NCBI GenBank assembly: GCA_017399005.1
Contig: JAFQEO010000036.1
Span: 1 to 64,000, forward strand
DNA from: Peptococcaceae bacterium
GTDB lineage: Bacteria; Bacillota; Peptococcia; Peptococcales; Peptococcaceae
DNA length: 64,000 nucleotides
Direction of reading: 5' to 3'
Each line of letters opens with the position of its first letter. Within the stretch, counting starts at the first letter, position 1. Below the pieces are notes generated by a model. The model searched no databases. It saw only the letters and a program-made list of their open reading frames with translations, and was not told the DNA's origin. A program made the translations under genes and the position numbers. This document shows, piece after piece, positions 1 through 8,316 of this stretch.

Positions 1-1133
1 CCCAGTTCCAGGTTGAGTGCCACCATGAGGCCGTCGGTGTTGAGCTGGAATTTACAGTTATGATGGGGTTCGGGCTGTTCGATAGCCATGCCTACATAGC
101 ACATGCTGCCCGGTTTTTCCATCAGGTAATAGCTGAAATCCTCGCCGTTCATGGCGGGGTCGGTGTTCCAGCGTTCGTAGCCCAGTGCATCCACTGTCTG
201 GTTGATAATTTCGGTTTCGGCTGCTGTGTTGATAGCGGCCGGATACCCCGGGGTGGTTGTTACATCGCAGGTGCAGCCGTATGCAGCACAGATTCCGTTA
301 CACACATCCCGCAGGCGCTGAAACAGTGTGGCTGTCAGCTCGTTGTTAAAGGTGCGGATACTGCCGCCCAGTGTGGCCTCGGATGCAATAATATTCTCCC
401 GCTGGCCGCCGTGAATGTAGGATACGGTTACCACAGCTTTTTCCAGAGGGCTGGCTTTTTCCGCCAGCAGCTGATTGATGGTGGTAGCCATAGTACATGC
501 CACCGGTACCGGGTTCAGAGCCTGGTCGGGGTTACAGATATGGCCGCCCTTACCGTGAATCACCACATCGTATTTGGCAATGGCTGCAGAGGTTGCTCCC
601 ACTGTGGTTGCCACAACGCCCAGCGGCACCATGGCGGAACAATGGTAGGCATAAACGGCATCCACATCCTGCATAACGCCTTCTTCGCAGAGTGTTTTGC
701 CGCCGCCCGGCAGTTTTTCCTCGGCACTCTGAAAAATAAATTTTACGGTGCCCTTTACCAGTTCCCGATGGTCGGCCAGTACGTTTGCCAGTGCCAGCAG
801 GGTGGCTGTGTGGGCATCGTGACCGCAGGCATGCATCACACCGCTGTTCTTCGACTGCCACGCAATACCGGTTTCCTCCTGAATAGGCAGCGCATCTATA
901 TCGGCCCGGAATGCAATGGTCGGGCCCGGTTTGTCCCCGTGCAGAACTCCCACCACACTGGTACCGCTGATACCTTCCATCAGTGCGATACCCATTTTCT
1001 GCAGGTGTTCTTTTATATAGGCGCTTGTCTCATATTCGGCAAACGACAGCTCCGGATGGGCATGCAGATGTTTGAAATATTCCAGCTGCACAGCTTCGTA
1101 AGAGCCGGTGATATTCTGAATAAACGATTTCAT
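1..1133 (-). CDS. M20 family amidohydrolase/peptidase, partial at window edge
   Basis: Reading leftward from the ATG at 1133 (ribosome site AAGGAG) gives an open frame that leaves the window without a stop, so the C-terminus is missing. Motifs typical of the M20D (hippurate/N-acyl amino acid hydrolase) family are visible: FRADIDALPI, HACGHDAHTATL (metal-binding His/Asp), FQSAEE (catalytic/metal Glu pair, usually FQPAEE) and MNGEDFSYY. The family is cytoplasmic, uses a dinuclear metal site, and removes acyl groups from amino acids or conjugates. It is the last visible gene of an operon with the sulfatase-fold enzyme, the MOSC protein and a 31-residue peptide; the gap to that peptide's stop is 14 bases. 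The substrate cannot be told from sequence. The opposite-strand frame in the same place is a shadow. Confidence 0.9.
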   Translation of the reverse strand, partial: MKSFIQNITGSYEAVQLEYFKHLHAHPELSFAEYETSAYIKEHLQKMGIALMEGISGTSVVGVLHGDKPGPTIAFRADIDALPIQEETGIAWQSKNSGVMHACGHDAHTATLLALANVLADHRELVKGTVKFIFQSAEEKLPGGGKTLCEEGVMQDVDAVYAYHCSAMVPLGVVATTVGATSAAIAKYDVVIHGKGGHICNPDQALNPVPVACTMATTINQLLAEKASPLEKAVVTVSYIHGGQRENIIASEATLGGSIRTFNNELTATLFQRLRDVCNGICAAYGCTCDVTTTPGYPAAINTAAETEIINQTVDALGYERWNTDPAMNGEDFSYYLMEKPGSMCYVGMAIEQPEPHHNCKFQLNTDGLMVALNLEL

Positions 1134-1147
1134 ACGCAGACTCCTTA

Positions 1148-1243
1148 CTATCTATGATCTGCTATATACAAGAAAATCAGAACGGCTGCGCCCACAACCA
1201 TCGGTGCCGCCATTACAATCGTTCCCATTAAAGACATAACCAT
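1148..1243 (-). CDS. 31-residue hydrophobic membrane peptide
   Basis: A small open frame (ATG at 1243, TAG at 1150-1148) with a strong ribosome site, AGGAAGGAG, 6-7 bases upstream. The product starts MVMSLMGTIVMAAPMVV and ends LYIADHR: one hydrophobic stretch over nearly the whole length with a short polar tail, so a single-pass membrane peptide is expected. It fits exactly between the MOSC gene (24 bases upstream) and the M20 gene (14 bases downstream), all co-directional, which argues for translation. I recognise no family. A role as a small partner of the adjacent hydrolase or of a transporter beyond the window is only a guess. Confidence 0.55.
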   Translation of the reverse strand: MVMSLMGTIVMAAPMVVGAAVLIFLYIADHR

Positions 1244-1267
1244 ATCTACTCCTTCCTGTAATAGCTT

Positions 1268-1702
1268 TTACAGTTTCACTACCGCATCGCCTTTGCGGAT
1301 TACACCGCCGGTGATAACTTTACAGAACAGCCCCTCATAAGGCAGCAGGCTGACGCCAAATGTGCGGGTCACTACGCTTGGATGGTCCGGTTTGCCAATC
1401 TGGCTCACTTCCAGCACAGCTGTATCGCCCAGCTGGAACCGGTCACCCGGCTGCAGATTTAACGCATCCATGCCATCGATTAAAATGTTTTCGGCAAAAT
1501 CGCCAGGGCCCATGTTTAAGTTATGTTCTGCATTGGATTTCACAACACTGCCCCAGTTCAGACAGGTTACCTGACGGTCCCAGTCGCCGCCGTGGCCGTC
1601 GCCCTCAATGCCAAACCCTTCCACAATGCGTGCTTCTTCAATTTCTTTTTTCAGTTCACCTCTGCGGGCACTGATGCTGATTGCATAAATAACTGCTGTC
1701 AT
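1268..1702 (-). CDS. stand-alone MOSC domain protein
   Basis: This 144-residue protein is a single MOSC domain, the beta-rich fold named after the C-terminus of molybdenum cofactor sulfurases and also found in YiiM. Typical family pieces are visible: GIEGDGHGG near residue 32, GPGDFAENILIDG in the middle, and a GDRFQLG turn. In many clostridial homologs a pair of Cys follows the IGK motif; here the segment reads IGKPDHPS, with no Cys, so a sulfur-carrier role through that position is doubtful. Its ATG overlaps the stop of the upstream sulfatase-fold gene by 4 bases, implying translational coupling. The ribosome site is AGGAGG. Family known, specific reaction unknown. Confidence 0.85.
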   Translation of the reverse strand: MTAVIYAISISARRGELKKEIEEARIVEGFGIEGDGHGGDWDRQVTCLNWGSVVKSNAEHNLNMGPGDFAENILIDGMDALNLQPGDRFQLGDTAVLEVSQIGKPDHPSVVTRTFGVSLLPYEGLFCKVITGGVIRKGDAVVKL

Positions 1703-3801
1703 TCTGTCGCCTCCTGTTTTACGGTGTAATAATCGTCCAGACGGTTCATCCCGCCGAACAGATAATTGTACTGTACAATTTTATACTCTTCAATCGCTTC
1801 GGTCAGTTCGGTCTCATCGGTGTGATAATAGTATGTGCCGTTATGGTCGGCATAACCCAGCGCATTAATCATCGGCAGTGTATCATACAGCTGCGCCAGA
1901 TACTGATTATACGCCGGCAGTTCCACACCGGCTGTTTCCATGGCCAGTGTAGACAGATAGTTCACACTGATGTTTTCGTAATACGCTTCTTCAATGTCAT
2001 AGTTTGCCCAGATAAAGAACGGCGCAATGTAACGGCTCTGCACTTCCTCCAGATTCAGTTCACTCAATGGTTTTCCCTTCAGCGCCGCAATGAAATCCCC
2101 TTCCACGCTCGGCTGATGGTCGCCAAAAAATACTATCATGGTCGGTTCATCCACTTTTTCAAAGTAGGAAATCAGCTCCCGCAGCGCGTTATCCGACGCA
2201 TGCATCAGCGACAGATACTGTTCGGTTTCATTAAAGTGACCGTATTTGCCCATAAGCGACACCCATTTTGGAATCCCTACGGTATCCAGCTGGTAGCCGC
2301 CGTGGTTCTGAATAGTCACATTAAACAGGAACAGCTTCTCATCGTCCTCTTTTTCCTCAAACAGACGGATAACCTCTTTGTAGTTGCTGCTGTCGGTTAC
2401 ATAGGCACCGCGCATATACTGAGGATTTTCTATATCTTCCTCGGTCAGAAACTCTTCAAAACCAAAATACGGATATACGCTGTTGCGCCGCCAGCTGTCC
2501 GGTTTGCCCGGGTGGAATGCAATGGCGCGATAGCCCTGGTCTTTCAGAATGCTGGCCATGCTTGGTGTTTCGTTGCCGATATACTGCTGATAAGCCATAA
2601 CACCGTTTGGCAGAAAAGCCGTTGTAAGCCCGGTTAAAAACTCAAACTCCGAGTTACAGGTACCACCGCCTAAAACGCTGACTGCCACATTGCCGCGAAT
2701 GGTGTTTTCCTGCAGCGAATCAAAATAGCTCATAACAGGCACCGATGTTTTAAAATCGCCGTGAATACGCAAATCGGCATAGGATTCATTCATAATGGCA
2801 ATAATATTCGGTTTTTCCACAGAAACCGCCGCATCTTTCGGTTGACCGGCAGCAGCGGTTACTGCATCTTCCGGCTCTGAGGTTTCGTCCGGCTCCGGTA
2901 ACGGCTGTGCGGCTGCTTTATCGGCTTCTTCTTTTGCTGCTTCACTGGCTTCTACCGCTGCCAGCATAATTTCCTCCGCATGGGAGGCCGAATAATCCGC
3001 CGGTTTTTCCGGACGCAGATATTTGCCTGCCATCGCCAGCGACAGCGATGTGCCGTAATCCTCATAACCCTGCAGCGGATTCCAGAAGTTGATAACCAGG
3101 CTGTTTTCCTTCCAGGTATCATCCTCATAAAAATAGCCCACACTGACAAACAGATACGCCAGCAGAACCACAGTGCCGACAAAATCGTACCAGTGACGGC
3201 GTTTTAACCGAAAATCCGCCACACAGGCCAGACATACCGCAAAGAATGTTACACTGCCGGTTAACAGCAGCGCCGAGTTCATGGTAATTACATAATTCGA
3301 TACCACATCAGCCGCTGTACCTACCGCCATCACATCGGTCAGCTGCAGCGGGCTGCCGCGAAACAGCAGAATGTGATAGTTAATACCGCCCACCAGATAG
3401 CAGAACACCGATCCGGCAACGATACTGATACGATAGTGGTTTGTCAGTGCAAACAGCAGCAGATACACCACCTGGCACCAGAAATAATTGAGCCAGAACA
3501 GATTTTCCGGAAGCTCTGCCGCATCCTGTCCACCGAAATATTCGACAATATACACCATCAGATAAGGCAGAATCAGAAACGATGCAATCATCCAGATTCC
3601 GTTCAGCCATTTTGGCATTTCCACACGCACCGACTGGGCATAGCAGCCAATCAGCAGCATCGCCAGTACAAAGCTCAGTTTTGCTTCATCCAGCCAGCCG
3701 TAATAAGTGAACAAATCCAGATTTACCGCAACCAGGCCAACACTGAAAATCAGCATAGCTGCCGTGCAAATCAGGCGTTTTTTTGATACTGTTAAATTCA
3801 A
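1699..3801 (-). CDS. LTA synthase-like membrane sulfatase-fold phosphoglycerol transferase
   Basis: About 700 residues: several N-terminal membrane helices (roughly residues 10-230), an Ala/Glu/Pro-rich linker (about 280-330), then an extracellular alkaline-phosphatase/sulfatase-fold domain. The family (LtaS/MdoB-like) moves phosphoglycerol from lipid donors onto cell-envelope polymers. Visible catalytic parts are PNIIAIMNES (metal), GGGTCNSEFEFLTG with the nucleophile Thr, TIQNHGGY, and VFFGDHQPS (metal Asp-His). Start choice: the upstream ATG at 3816 has no ribosome site, while a good GGAGGA lies just inside that frame and sits 8 bases before a TTG at 3801, giving MNLTVSKKRL; I take the TTG. 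First gene of the operon with the MOSC, small-peptide and M20 genes. Confidence 0.85.
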   Translation of the reverse strand: MNLTVSKKRLICTAAMLIFSVGLVAVNLDLFTYYGWLDEAKLSFVLAMLLIGCYAQSVRVEMPKWLNGIWMIASFLILPYLMVYIVEYFGGQDAAELPENLFWLNYFWCQVVYLLLFALTNHYRISIVAGSVFCYLVGGINYHILLFRGSPLQLTDVMAVGTAADVVSNYVITMNSALLLTGSVTFFAVCLACVADFRLKRRHWYDFVGTVVLLAYLFVSVGYFYEDDTWKENSLVINFWNPLQGYEDYGTSLSLAMAGKYLRPEKPADYSASHAEEIMLAAVEASEAAKEEADKAAAQPLPEPDETSEPEDAVTAAAGQPKDAAVSVEKPNIIAIMNESYADLRIHGDFKTSVPVMSYFDSLQENTIRGNVAVSVLGGGTCNSEFEFLTGLTTAFLPNGVMAYQQYIGNETPSMASILKDQGYRAIAFHPGKPDSWRRNSVYPYFGFEEFLTEEDIENPQYMRGAYVTDSSNYKEVIRLFEEKEDDEKLFLFNVTIQNHGGYQLDTVGIPKWVSLMGKYGHFNETEQYLSLMHASDNALRELISYFEKVDEPTMIVFFGDHQPSVEGDFIAALKGKPLSELNLEEVQSRYIAPFFIWANYDIEEAYYENISVNYLSTLAMETAGVELPAYNQYLAQLYDTLPMINALGYADHNGTYYYHTDETELTEAIEEYKIVQYNYLFGGMNRLDDYYTVKQEATE

Positions 3802-3839
3802 TTGGAATTCCTCCATTATATTTTGCTCATACAGATTTA

Positions 3840-3869
3840 ATTATACTGAATATACGGTACTTTACGCAA
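3840..3869 (-). promoter_or_regulatory. Predicted sigma-A promoter of the sulfatase-fold operon
   Basis: Read on the minus strand: TTGCGT (3869-3864), 18-base spacer, TATAAT (3845-3840). It lies just upstream of the gene's ribosome site, with a perfect -10 and a weaker -35. Confidence 0.5.
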
Positions 3870-3944
3870 GCAGAAATACAGAGAAAGCTGTATGTTTCTG
3901 TAAATTTCATGCAGGTTCTTCTTGTTCCGCATCCGTTTGCATAA

Positions 3945-3987
3945 AAAAAGCTGCTGCGCACAGCCCTACTGCACACAACAGCTTTTT
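3945..3987. terminator. Orphan terminator-like hairpin
   Basis: AAAAAGCTG (3945-3953) pairs with CAGCTTTTT (3979-3987). The minus-strand reading ends in seven T. No annotated gene ends here: the genes on both sides diverge from this region. It may end a short unannotated RNA from the DnaA-box region, or protect the promoter. Confidence 0.5.
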
Positions 3988-3990
3988 CCG

Positions 3991-4185
3991 TTATCAACAG
4001 CAGTTACACTGCCTTACCTTTTGTTCGAAAAACCTTGTACCAATGGATTTATCCACTTTTTTTTGAGTTATCAACAGACTTATCCACAGATATGCACTAT
4101 AATTCCCGATTTAGCAACAGAATTTCCACACAGAATGTCCTTCTTATACACATGAATTATCCACTTTATTCACAGGTTATCCACA
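3991..4185 (+). promoter_or_regulatory. Cluster of at least eight co-oriented DnaA boxes
   Basis: Nine-base sites on the + strand: TTATCAACA 3991 and 4068, TTATCCACT 4049 and 4157, TTATCCACA 4080 and 4177 (perfect consensus), TTATACACA 4144, TTATTCACA 4166. A weaker TTAGCAACA sits at 4111. All point the same way, and the last four start within 34 bases of each other. DnaA, the replication initiator, binds TTWTNCACA. The surrounding intergenic region (3817-4357) holds no gene I can support. Neighbours are not dnaA/dnaN/rpmH, and gene orientation does not diverge here, so this may be a DnaA-titrating or reactivating site rather than the chromosomal origin. Confidence 0.75.
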
Positions 4186-4265
4186 GGTTCATTCCTTGCT
4201 GTTCGGTGGGAGATGCCTTTTTACATATTTCGTTTTCTGTTTAAACATTTCCCTCAAACTGCGAA

Positions 4266-4294
4266 TTGTTTTTCACCGGAAAACTTTTTATACT
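4266..4294 (+). promoter_or_regulatory. Predicted sigma-A promoter of the degV gene
   Basis: TTGTTT (4266-4271), 17-base spacer, TATACT (4289-4294), about 64 bases before the ATG at 4358. Confidence 0.45.
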
Positions 4295-4357
4295 GAACAA
4301 GCAAGTACACCCGGAAAAAACTATACGAACCAGTTTCTCTATAAAAAGGAGTCGCTT

Positions 4358-5224
4358 ATGCCTGAAAAAATTATCATTACCAGTGACAGCACTACTGATT
4401 TAAGCCCGGAACTGCAAAAACAGTATCATATTCAGACAATTCCACTCGGTGTTACTCTTAACGATATCACCTTAAAAGACGGCATTGATATCTGGCCGGA
4501 TGAAATCTATACTTATTACGATATGACTGGTAAGCTGCCAAAAACCACAGCTATCAATCCGGCAGAATGTACTGTTTTTTTCTCCCGTCTTGTTCAGGAC
4601 GGATATACCGTTATTCATTTCACCATCAGTTCCGAAATGTCTTCTACTTATCAAAACTGCTGCCTGGCAGCATCCGAATTTCAAAATGTATATGTAATTG
4701 ATACCCTAAACCTGTCCACCGGAGGTGGTCTTCTGATGCTGGCTGCGGCAGAAATGGCAGAGCAGGGATACCCCGCTGAAAAGATTGTAGAAACCTGTCT
4801 GGCAATGCGCAAGCAGATTGACTCTTCATTTATTATCGATAATCTGGAGTTTCTATATGCCGGCGGACGCTGTTCTTCTCTGCAACACTTAGGCGCCAAC
4901 CTGCTGCATCTGAAACCATGTATCATTGTTCAGGATGGAAAAATGACAGTTGACAGAAAATATCGAGGTAAATTTGCGGATGTACTGCAGAAATATATTG
5001 CCGACCGGATTGGCGATGGTGCCGATATTATCACCAGCCATGTATTTATCACGCATGCAGGTTGTGAAGAATCCATCTGTCAGCAATGTGTACAGCTGGT
5101 GCATCAGCTGCTGCCGGATGCCACAGTTCATCTGACAAGAGCCGGAGCTACAATTTCTTCCCATTGCGGCAGAAACACTTTAGGTGTTTTGTTTCTCAGA
5201 AAACCGGAATCCTGTAACGAATAA
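4358..5224 (+). CDS. DegV family fatty-acid-binding protein (copy 1)
   Basis: A 288-residue DegV-family protein. DegV proteins bind a fatty acid between two domains; the better-studied relative FakB presents it to the kinase FakA for phosphorylation. Family marks are the N-terminal KIIITSDSTTDLSPEL, the TTAINPAEC segment (equivalent of TSQPS/TSAPS), HFTISSEMSSTYQN and the GGR of the ligand pocket region (YAGGRCSSLQHL). The start at 4358 is set by AAAAAGGAG 7 bases upstream; the open frame extends further upstream but without a ribosome site. It stands alone, facing away from the sulfatase operon, and ends in a strong hairpin terminator. It is one of three DegV genes in this window. Confidence 0.88.
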   Translation: MPEKIIITSDSTTDLSPELQKQYHIQTIPLGVTLNDITLKDGIDIWPDEIYTYYDMTGKLPKTTAINPAECTVFFSRLVQDGYTVIHFTISSEMSSTYQNCCLAASEFQNVYVIDTLNLSTGGGLLMLAAAEMAEQGYPAEKIVETCLAMRKQIDSSFIIDNLEFLYAGGRCSSLQHLGANLLHLKPCIIVQDGKMTVDRKYRGKFADVLQKYIADRIGDGADIITSHVFITHAGCEESICQQCVQLVHQLLPDATVHLTRAGATISSHCGRNTLGVLFLRKPESCNE

Positions 5225-5253
5225 CGGTAGGTGTTGTTTTTCCTGAATAACAG

Positions 5254-5300
5254 AAAAGAACCTGAGACAGTATGGGGTAAAAACTGTCTCAGGTTCTTTT
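5254..5300 (+). terminator. Rho-independent terminator after degV
   Basis: AAAAGAACCTGAGACAGT pairs with AACTGTCTCAGGTTCTTTT, a long near-perfect stem with a T-run. It lies between convergent genes and could serve both strands. Confidence 0.9.
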
Positions 5301-5326
5301 GATAGTATCGCTTTTTTCCTTATTGA

Positions 5327-5890
5327 CTAGAGTGGATTACACTCTCCGCTGTCCGTCACTTGTAACAGCTTACCGTTCATCATCTGGTAAATCTGTCTGG
5401 TCAGCTGTTCCGGCTGTAGGTTCTCTTTCATGCTGTATTCCAGCAAAAGCCCGGCAATCCCGTAACTGTAGAAGTCAATCGCTACATGCAAATCATTGTA
5501 AGCAATATTTATCTCCGGCAACCTCCGCTGAATCATCGTCTCTAAATAGATGTGTACCGCTTTTCGCATTAGTGTTTCCAGACGTATCCGGTGCTGAGAT
5601 TCCAACAGTTTTGGCAACAGGGTTCTAACTCTCTCTGTTACAGTTACCACCAGAATCTGCAGCGCCTGCTCAGCGGTTTCTGCCTGCATACTTTCCTCCA
5701 GCATCTGCTGCATGGTCTGCTCCACCGTCCACTCCATTACATCCATCAGATCCTGAAAATGATAATAAAATGTCTGCCGGGAGATATGACAGGCTTCCAC
5801 TACATCTTTCACAGTCACTTTATCGGCTGGTTTTTTCCGCAGAAGCTGCACCAGCGTTTCCGCTATTAAATGTTTTGTATCTGTTTGCAT
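5327..5890 (-). CDS. TetR/AcrR-type transcriptional regulator
   Basis: A 187-residue protein with an N-terminal TetR helix-turn-helix (residues about 8-55; VKDVVEACHISRQTFYYHF contains the recognition helix) and an all-helical ligand-sensing/dimerisation domain behind it. The domain resembles the short type seen in DhaS-like regulators of Bacillota. The ligand is not predictable. It is encoded just upstream of the M18 aminopeptidase in coordinate order but downstream in transcription (38-base gap), so the two may share a transcript. The ribosome site is GGTGA, 4 bases before the ATG. Its terminator is probably the bidirectional hairpin at 5254-5300. Confidence 0.85.
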   Translation of the reverse strand: MQTDTKHLIAETLVQLLRKKPADKVTVKDVVEACHISRQTFYYHFQDLMDVMEWTVEQTMQQMLEESMQAETAEQALQILVVTVTERVRTLLPKLLESQHRIRLETLMRKAVHIYLETMIQRRLPEINIAYNDLHVAIDFYSYGIAGLLLEYSMKENLQPEQLTRQIYQMMNGKLLQVTDSGECNPL

Positions 5891-5927
5891 ATTTTCACCG
5901 CTTTCCTGCCCGGAATTCTCAACATTT

Positions 5928-7295
5928 TTACATATTCAGAAACGCATGATAGCCTTTTGCTGCTTCGTATAAATCGGCCTTGCTGATTACTTCCCACGGC
6001 GCATGCATATTCAGCACCGGCACACCGCAGTCGATAACCTCCATGCCGTACCGCGCTGCAATGTAAGAGATTGTGCCGCCTCCGCCGTAATCCACTTTGC
6101 CCAGTTCGGCTGTCTGCCAGGTAACACCGGCATCATCCATCACCTTGCGCAGTACACCGATGTATTCGGCATTGGCATCGTTGGCGCCGGATTTGCCCCG
6201 GGAACCGGTAAATTTTTTCATTACCATACCACCGCCCAGATAAGCTGAGTTGCGTTTATCAAATGCCTGCGCATAGGTTGGGTCAAAGGCTGCGCTCACA
6301 TCGGTGGATAACATACGGCTGCGGGATAAGCAGCGGCGCAGTTTTAAATCACTATAGCCACCGGTCAGTTCCAGCAGTTCCGCCACAGTATTTTCAAAGA
6401 AGCGGGATTTCATGCCGGTTGCACCCACACTGCCTATTTCCTCTTTATCCACCAGCAGGCAGCACACGGTTTTTTCCTGCTGCTCTGTGTGCAGAAAAGC
6501 CGCCAGCCCTGCATAGGCACATACACGGTCATCGTGACCGTACGCCATAATCATGCTGCGGTCAAGCCCGCAGTCTTTTGCTTTCCCGGCAGGTACCACC
6601 TCAAGCTCTGCCGAGATAAAGTCATCTTCTTCCATGCCGTACTGTTCCTGCAGTAAATTCAGGATAAAAGCTTTCACCGCATCTTTTTCCTCACCGGCCA
6701 GCGGACGGTTCCCCACCAGTAAATCCAGTGCTTCGCCTTCTACCACTTTATTGCCCTTTTTCTCCAGCTGTTCGCCGGATAAATGCACTAATAAATCGGT
6801 CACACCGATAACCGGGTCGTCATCGTTTTCGCCGATGTTTAATTCAACAGTACTGCCATCTTTTTTTACAACCACTCCGTGAATAGCCAGCGGCAGAGTT
6901 ACCCACTGGTATTTTTTGATACCGCCGTAATAGTGCGTGTCAAAATACGCCATGCCCGCTTCCTCGTACAGCGGATGCTGTTTCAAATCCAGACGGGGCG
7001 AATCAATATGAGCCGCCACAATCTGCATCCCCTGTTCTAAAGGCTGTTTTCCCAGCTGAAACAGTGCAATGGTTTTATCCATAGCCACCGCATACACTTT
7101 ATTCTGCATCGGCACTCTGCCGTCCAGGATGTCCTGCAGATTCACATATCCCAGAGCCTCTGCCTGCCGCACAGCCTCCCGGGTACATTCACGCTCGGTT
7201 TTGCCTGTATCTAAAAACTGACGATACTGTTTCGCCAGCACTTCCAGCTGTTTCAGCTGTGTTTCATCGTATTGTTCCCATGCTTTCTTTCCCAT
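5928..7295 (-). CDS. M18 family aminopeptidase
   Basis: A 455-residue zinc aminopeptidase of the M18 (aspartyl aminopeptidase/ApeB) family, of normal full length. Visible metal-site motifs are VAAHIDSPRLDLKQHP (His and Asp), DKEEIGSVGATG (catalytic and metal Glu), IMAYGHDDR, and the late MLSTDVSAAFDP. It removes N-terminal, often acidic, residues from peptides in the cytoplasm. The ribosome site GGAGGG precedes the ATG by 6 bases. It is followed by the TetR-type regulator in the same direction. The annotation is secure at family level; substrate preference is inferred from the family only. Confidence 0.93.
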   Translation of the reverse strand: MGKKAWEQYDETQLKQLEVLAKQYRQFLDTGKTERECTREAVRQAEALGYVNLQDILDGRVPMQNKVYAVAMDKTIALFQLGKQPLEQGMQIVAAHIDSPRLDLKQHPLYEEAGMAYFDTHYYGGIKKYQWVTLPLAIHGVVVKKDGSTVELNIGENDDDPVIGVTDLLVHLSGEQLEKKGNKVVEGEALDLLVGNRPLAGEEKDAVKAFILNLLQEQYGMEEDDFISAELEVVPAGKAKDCGLDRSMIMAYGHDDRVCAYAGLAAFLHTEQQEKTVCCLLVDKEEIGSVGATGMKSRFFENTVAELLELTGGYSDLKLRRCLSRSRMLSTDVSAAFDPTYAQAFDKRNSAYLGGGMVMKKFTGSRGKSGANDANAEYIGVLRKVMDDAGVTWQTAELGKVDYGGGGTISYIAARYGMEVIDCGVPVLNMHAPWEVISKADLYEAAKGYHAFLNM

Positions 7296-7399
7296 CAGAA
7301 TCCCTCCAGAGGTCAGATTTATTATTCGGATTTTATTTCGCAGAATAGATTTGCAATTCTAACTTATGATTTCTACCTTTCACTGCAAATCCCCTGTCG

Positions 7400-8269
7400 C
7401 TACCGTTCCAGAAACGATAAATCTCTGCCCTCCGGTTTAAACTTATGCACCGGTTTCGGATTGTATCGTCTGTTATATCCACTGCCTTCTGACGGTGTTC
7501 CATTCTGTGCCGCCTCTTCCTCCAGCAGCTTTGCCCCGCTAGGCTTCGGTTTTACCTTCAGCGCAAAAAAGCCTTTCCAGCGCCGCTTTACCGACTGCGC
7601 CACAATCTGGCTCATCTGAGCTCCATTGCCCGCCGACAGCTCTATCAGATTTTTAAACAGTGCCTCTAACCCCCAGAGTGTCAGCGTCCATCCGTTTTTG
7701 CGGCGCATCTCCGCCCATTGAATTAACTCGCCCTTCATAGCAGGGCCGAACTTCTCACAGAACTGCTCGATATACGGCCGAATCCGATTTGTGAGAATGA
7801 TGTCGCCGGATGCCCTCTCAGTCAAGCCTTCGGCTTGCCAGTTCTCCCGATGGGAGAGCTTACTGATACAGCATACCGGTTTATCGTAACCTCGCCCTTC
7901 GGGAGAGGTGTCACGCAAAACGTGACGGAGAGGGCGGTCAGACTGCCCGTTATCAGCAGTCACTTCCACCGGCGCTGCCTTCTCTCCCACAACTTTGCCG
8001 TTTAACAGCAGTGTGTAAAAAATCTGCTGATGCTCATCCTGACGGATTGCCAGAAATCCTTTATCGATTAAGGTCTGGCGCATGGCCTGCAGCCCCTGGC
8101 GGGTTACATCCAGCATAGCGGTCAGCACCGCTGTATGCTGCTGCACATAGGCAAACTGGTTTTTGCGCTGCATAGTGAAAAACAGCTGATGCCACAGCAG
8201 AATAGCACCGGCAGACAGGTTTTCTTTTACAGCATGCTGGTTAAAGCGTTCAATGGCGTACATCATCAC
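7400..8269 (-). CDS. Phage/plasmid-type replication protein (DnaD-N-like), with in-frame repeat insertion
   Basis: A 289-residue protein. Residues 1-90 resemble the winged-helix N-terminal domain of phage replisome organisers and DnaD-like proteins (NLSAGAILLWHQLFFTM, then a QGLQAMRQTLIDKGFLAI helix-wing segment). The C-terminal part (from about residue 155) has a helical segment like those of phage replication proteins. Residues about 111-152 do not look like protein sequence: they translate a 124-bp palindromic interspersed repeat (7812-7935) that entered without breaking the frame. The ribosome site AAGGAG suits ATG 8266 or GTG 8269. Upstream lies an iteron array and an AT-rich repeat tract, so rep gene plus origin look like a captured mobile replicon. 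Whether the protein still works is unknown. Confidence 0.6.
   Translation of the reverse strand: MMMYAIERFNQHAVKENLSAGAILLWHQLFFTMQRKNQFAYVQQHTAVLTAMLDVTRQGLQAMRQTLIDKGFLAIRQDEHQQIFYTLLLNGKVVGEKAAPVEVTADNGQSDRPLRHVLRDTSPEGRGYDKPVCCISKLSHRENWQAEGLTERASGDIILTNRIRPYIEQFCEKFGPAMKGELIQWAEMRRKNGWTLTLWGLEALFKNLIELSAGNGAQMSQIVAQSVKRRWKGFFALKVKPKPSGAKLLEEEAAQNGTPSEGSGYNRRYNPKPVHKFKPEGRDLSFLER
7812..7935. repeat. 124-bp palindromic interspersed repeat (MITE/REP-like) inside the rep gene
   Basis: The ends are inverted copies of GCCCTCTC(A/C)GTC (7812-7823 and 7924-7935). Inside are four small hairpins: AAGCCTTCGGCTT, CTCCCGATGGGAG, CTCGCCCTTCGGGAG and TCACGCAAAACGTGA. The compact build and terminal repeats resemble the miniature repeats scattered in many gut Bacillota genomes. 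No second copy is present in this window. Confidence 0.75.
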
Positions 8270-8316
8270 TCATCACTCCTTGTGCAGAAGAATAACACAT
8301 ACCAAAACCTTTGTGC

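Noticed and set aside
60-1157. Long plus-strand open frame with many His/Cys
   Set aside because: It is the antisense of the M20 amidohydrolase gene, whose catalytic motifs are clear on the minus strand.
3991-4185. The DnaA-box cluster as the chromosomal origin oriC
   Set aside because: No dnaA, dnaN, rpmH or gyrase genes are near, and genes on both sides run mainly on the minus strand rather than diverging. A whole-genome skew plot would be needed to revive this.
7812-7935. Insertion sequence remnant with transposase
   Set aside because: The element is only 124 bp with no coding part of its own; it is a miniature palindromic repeat.
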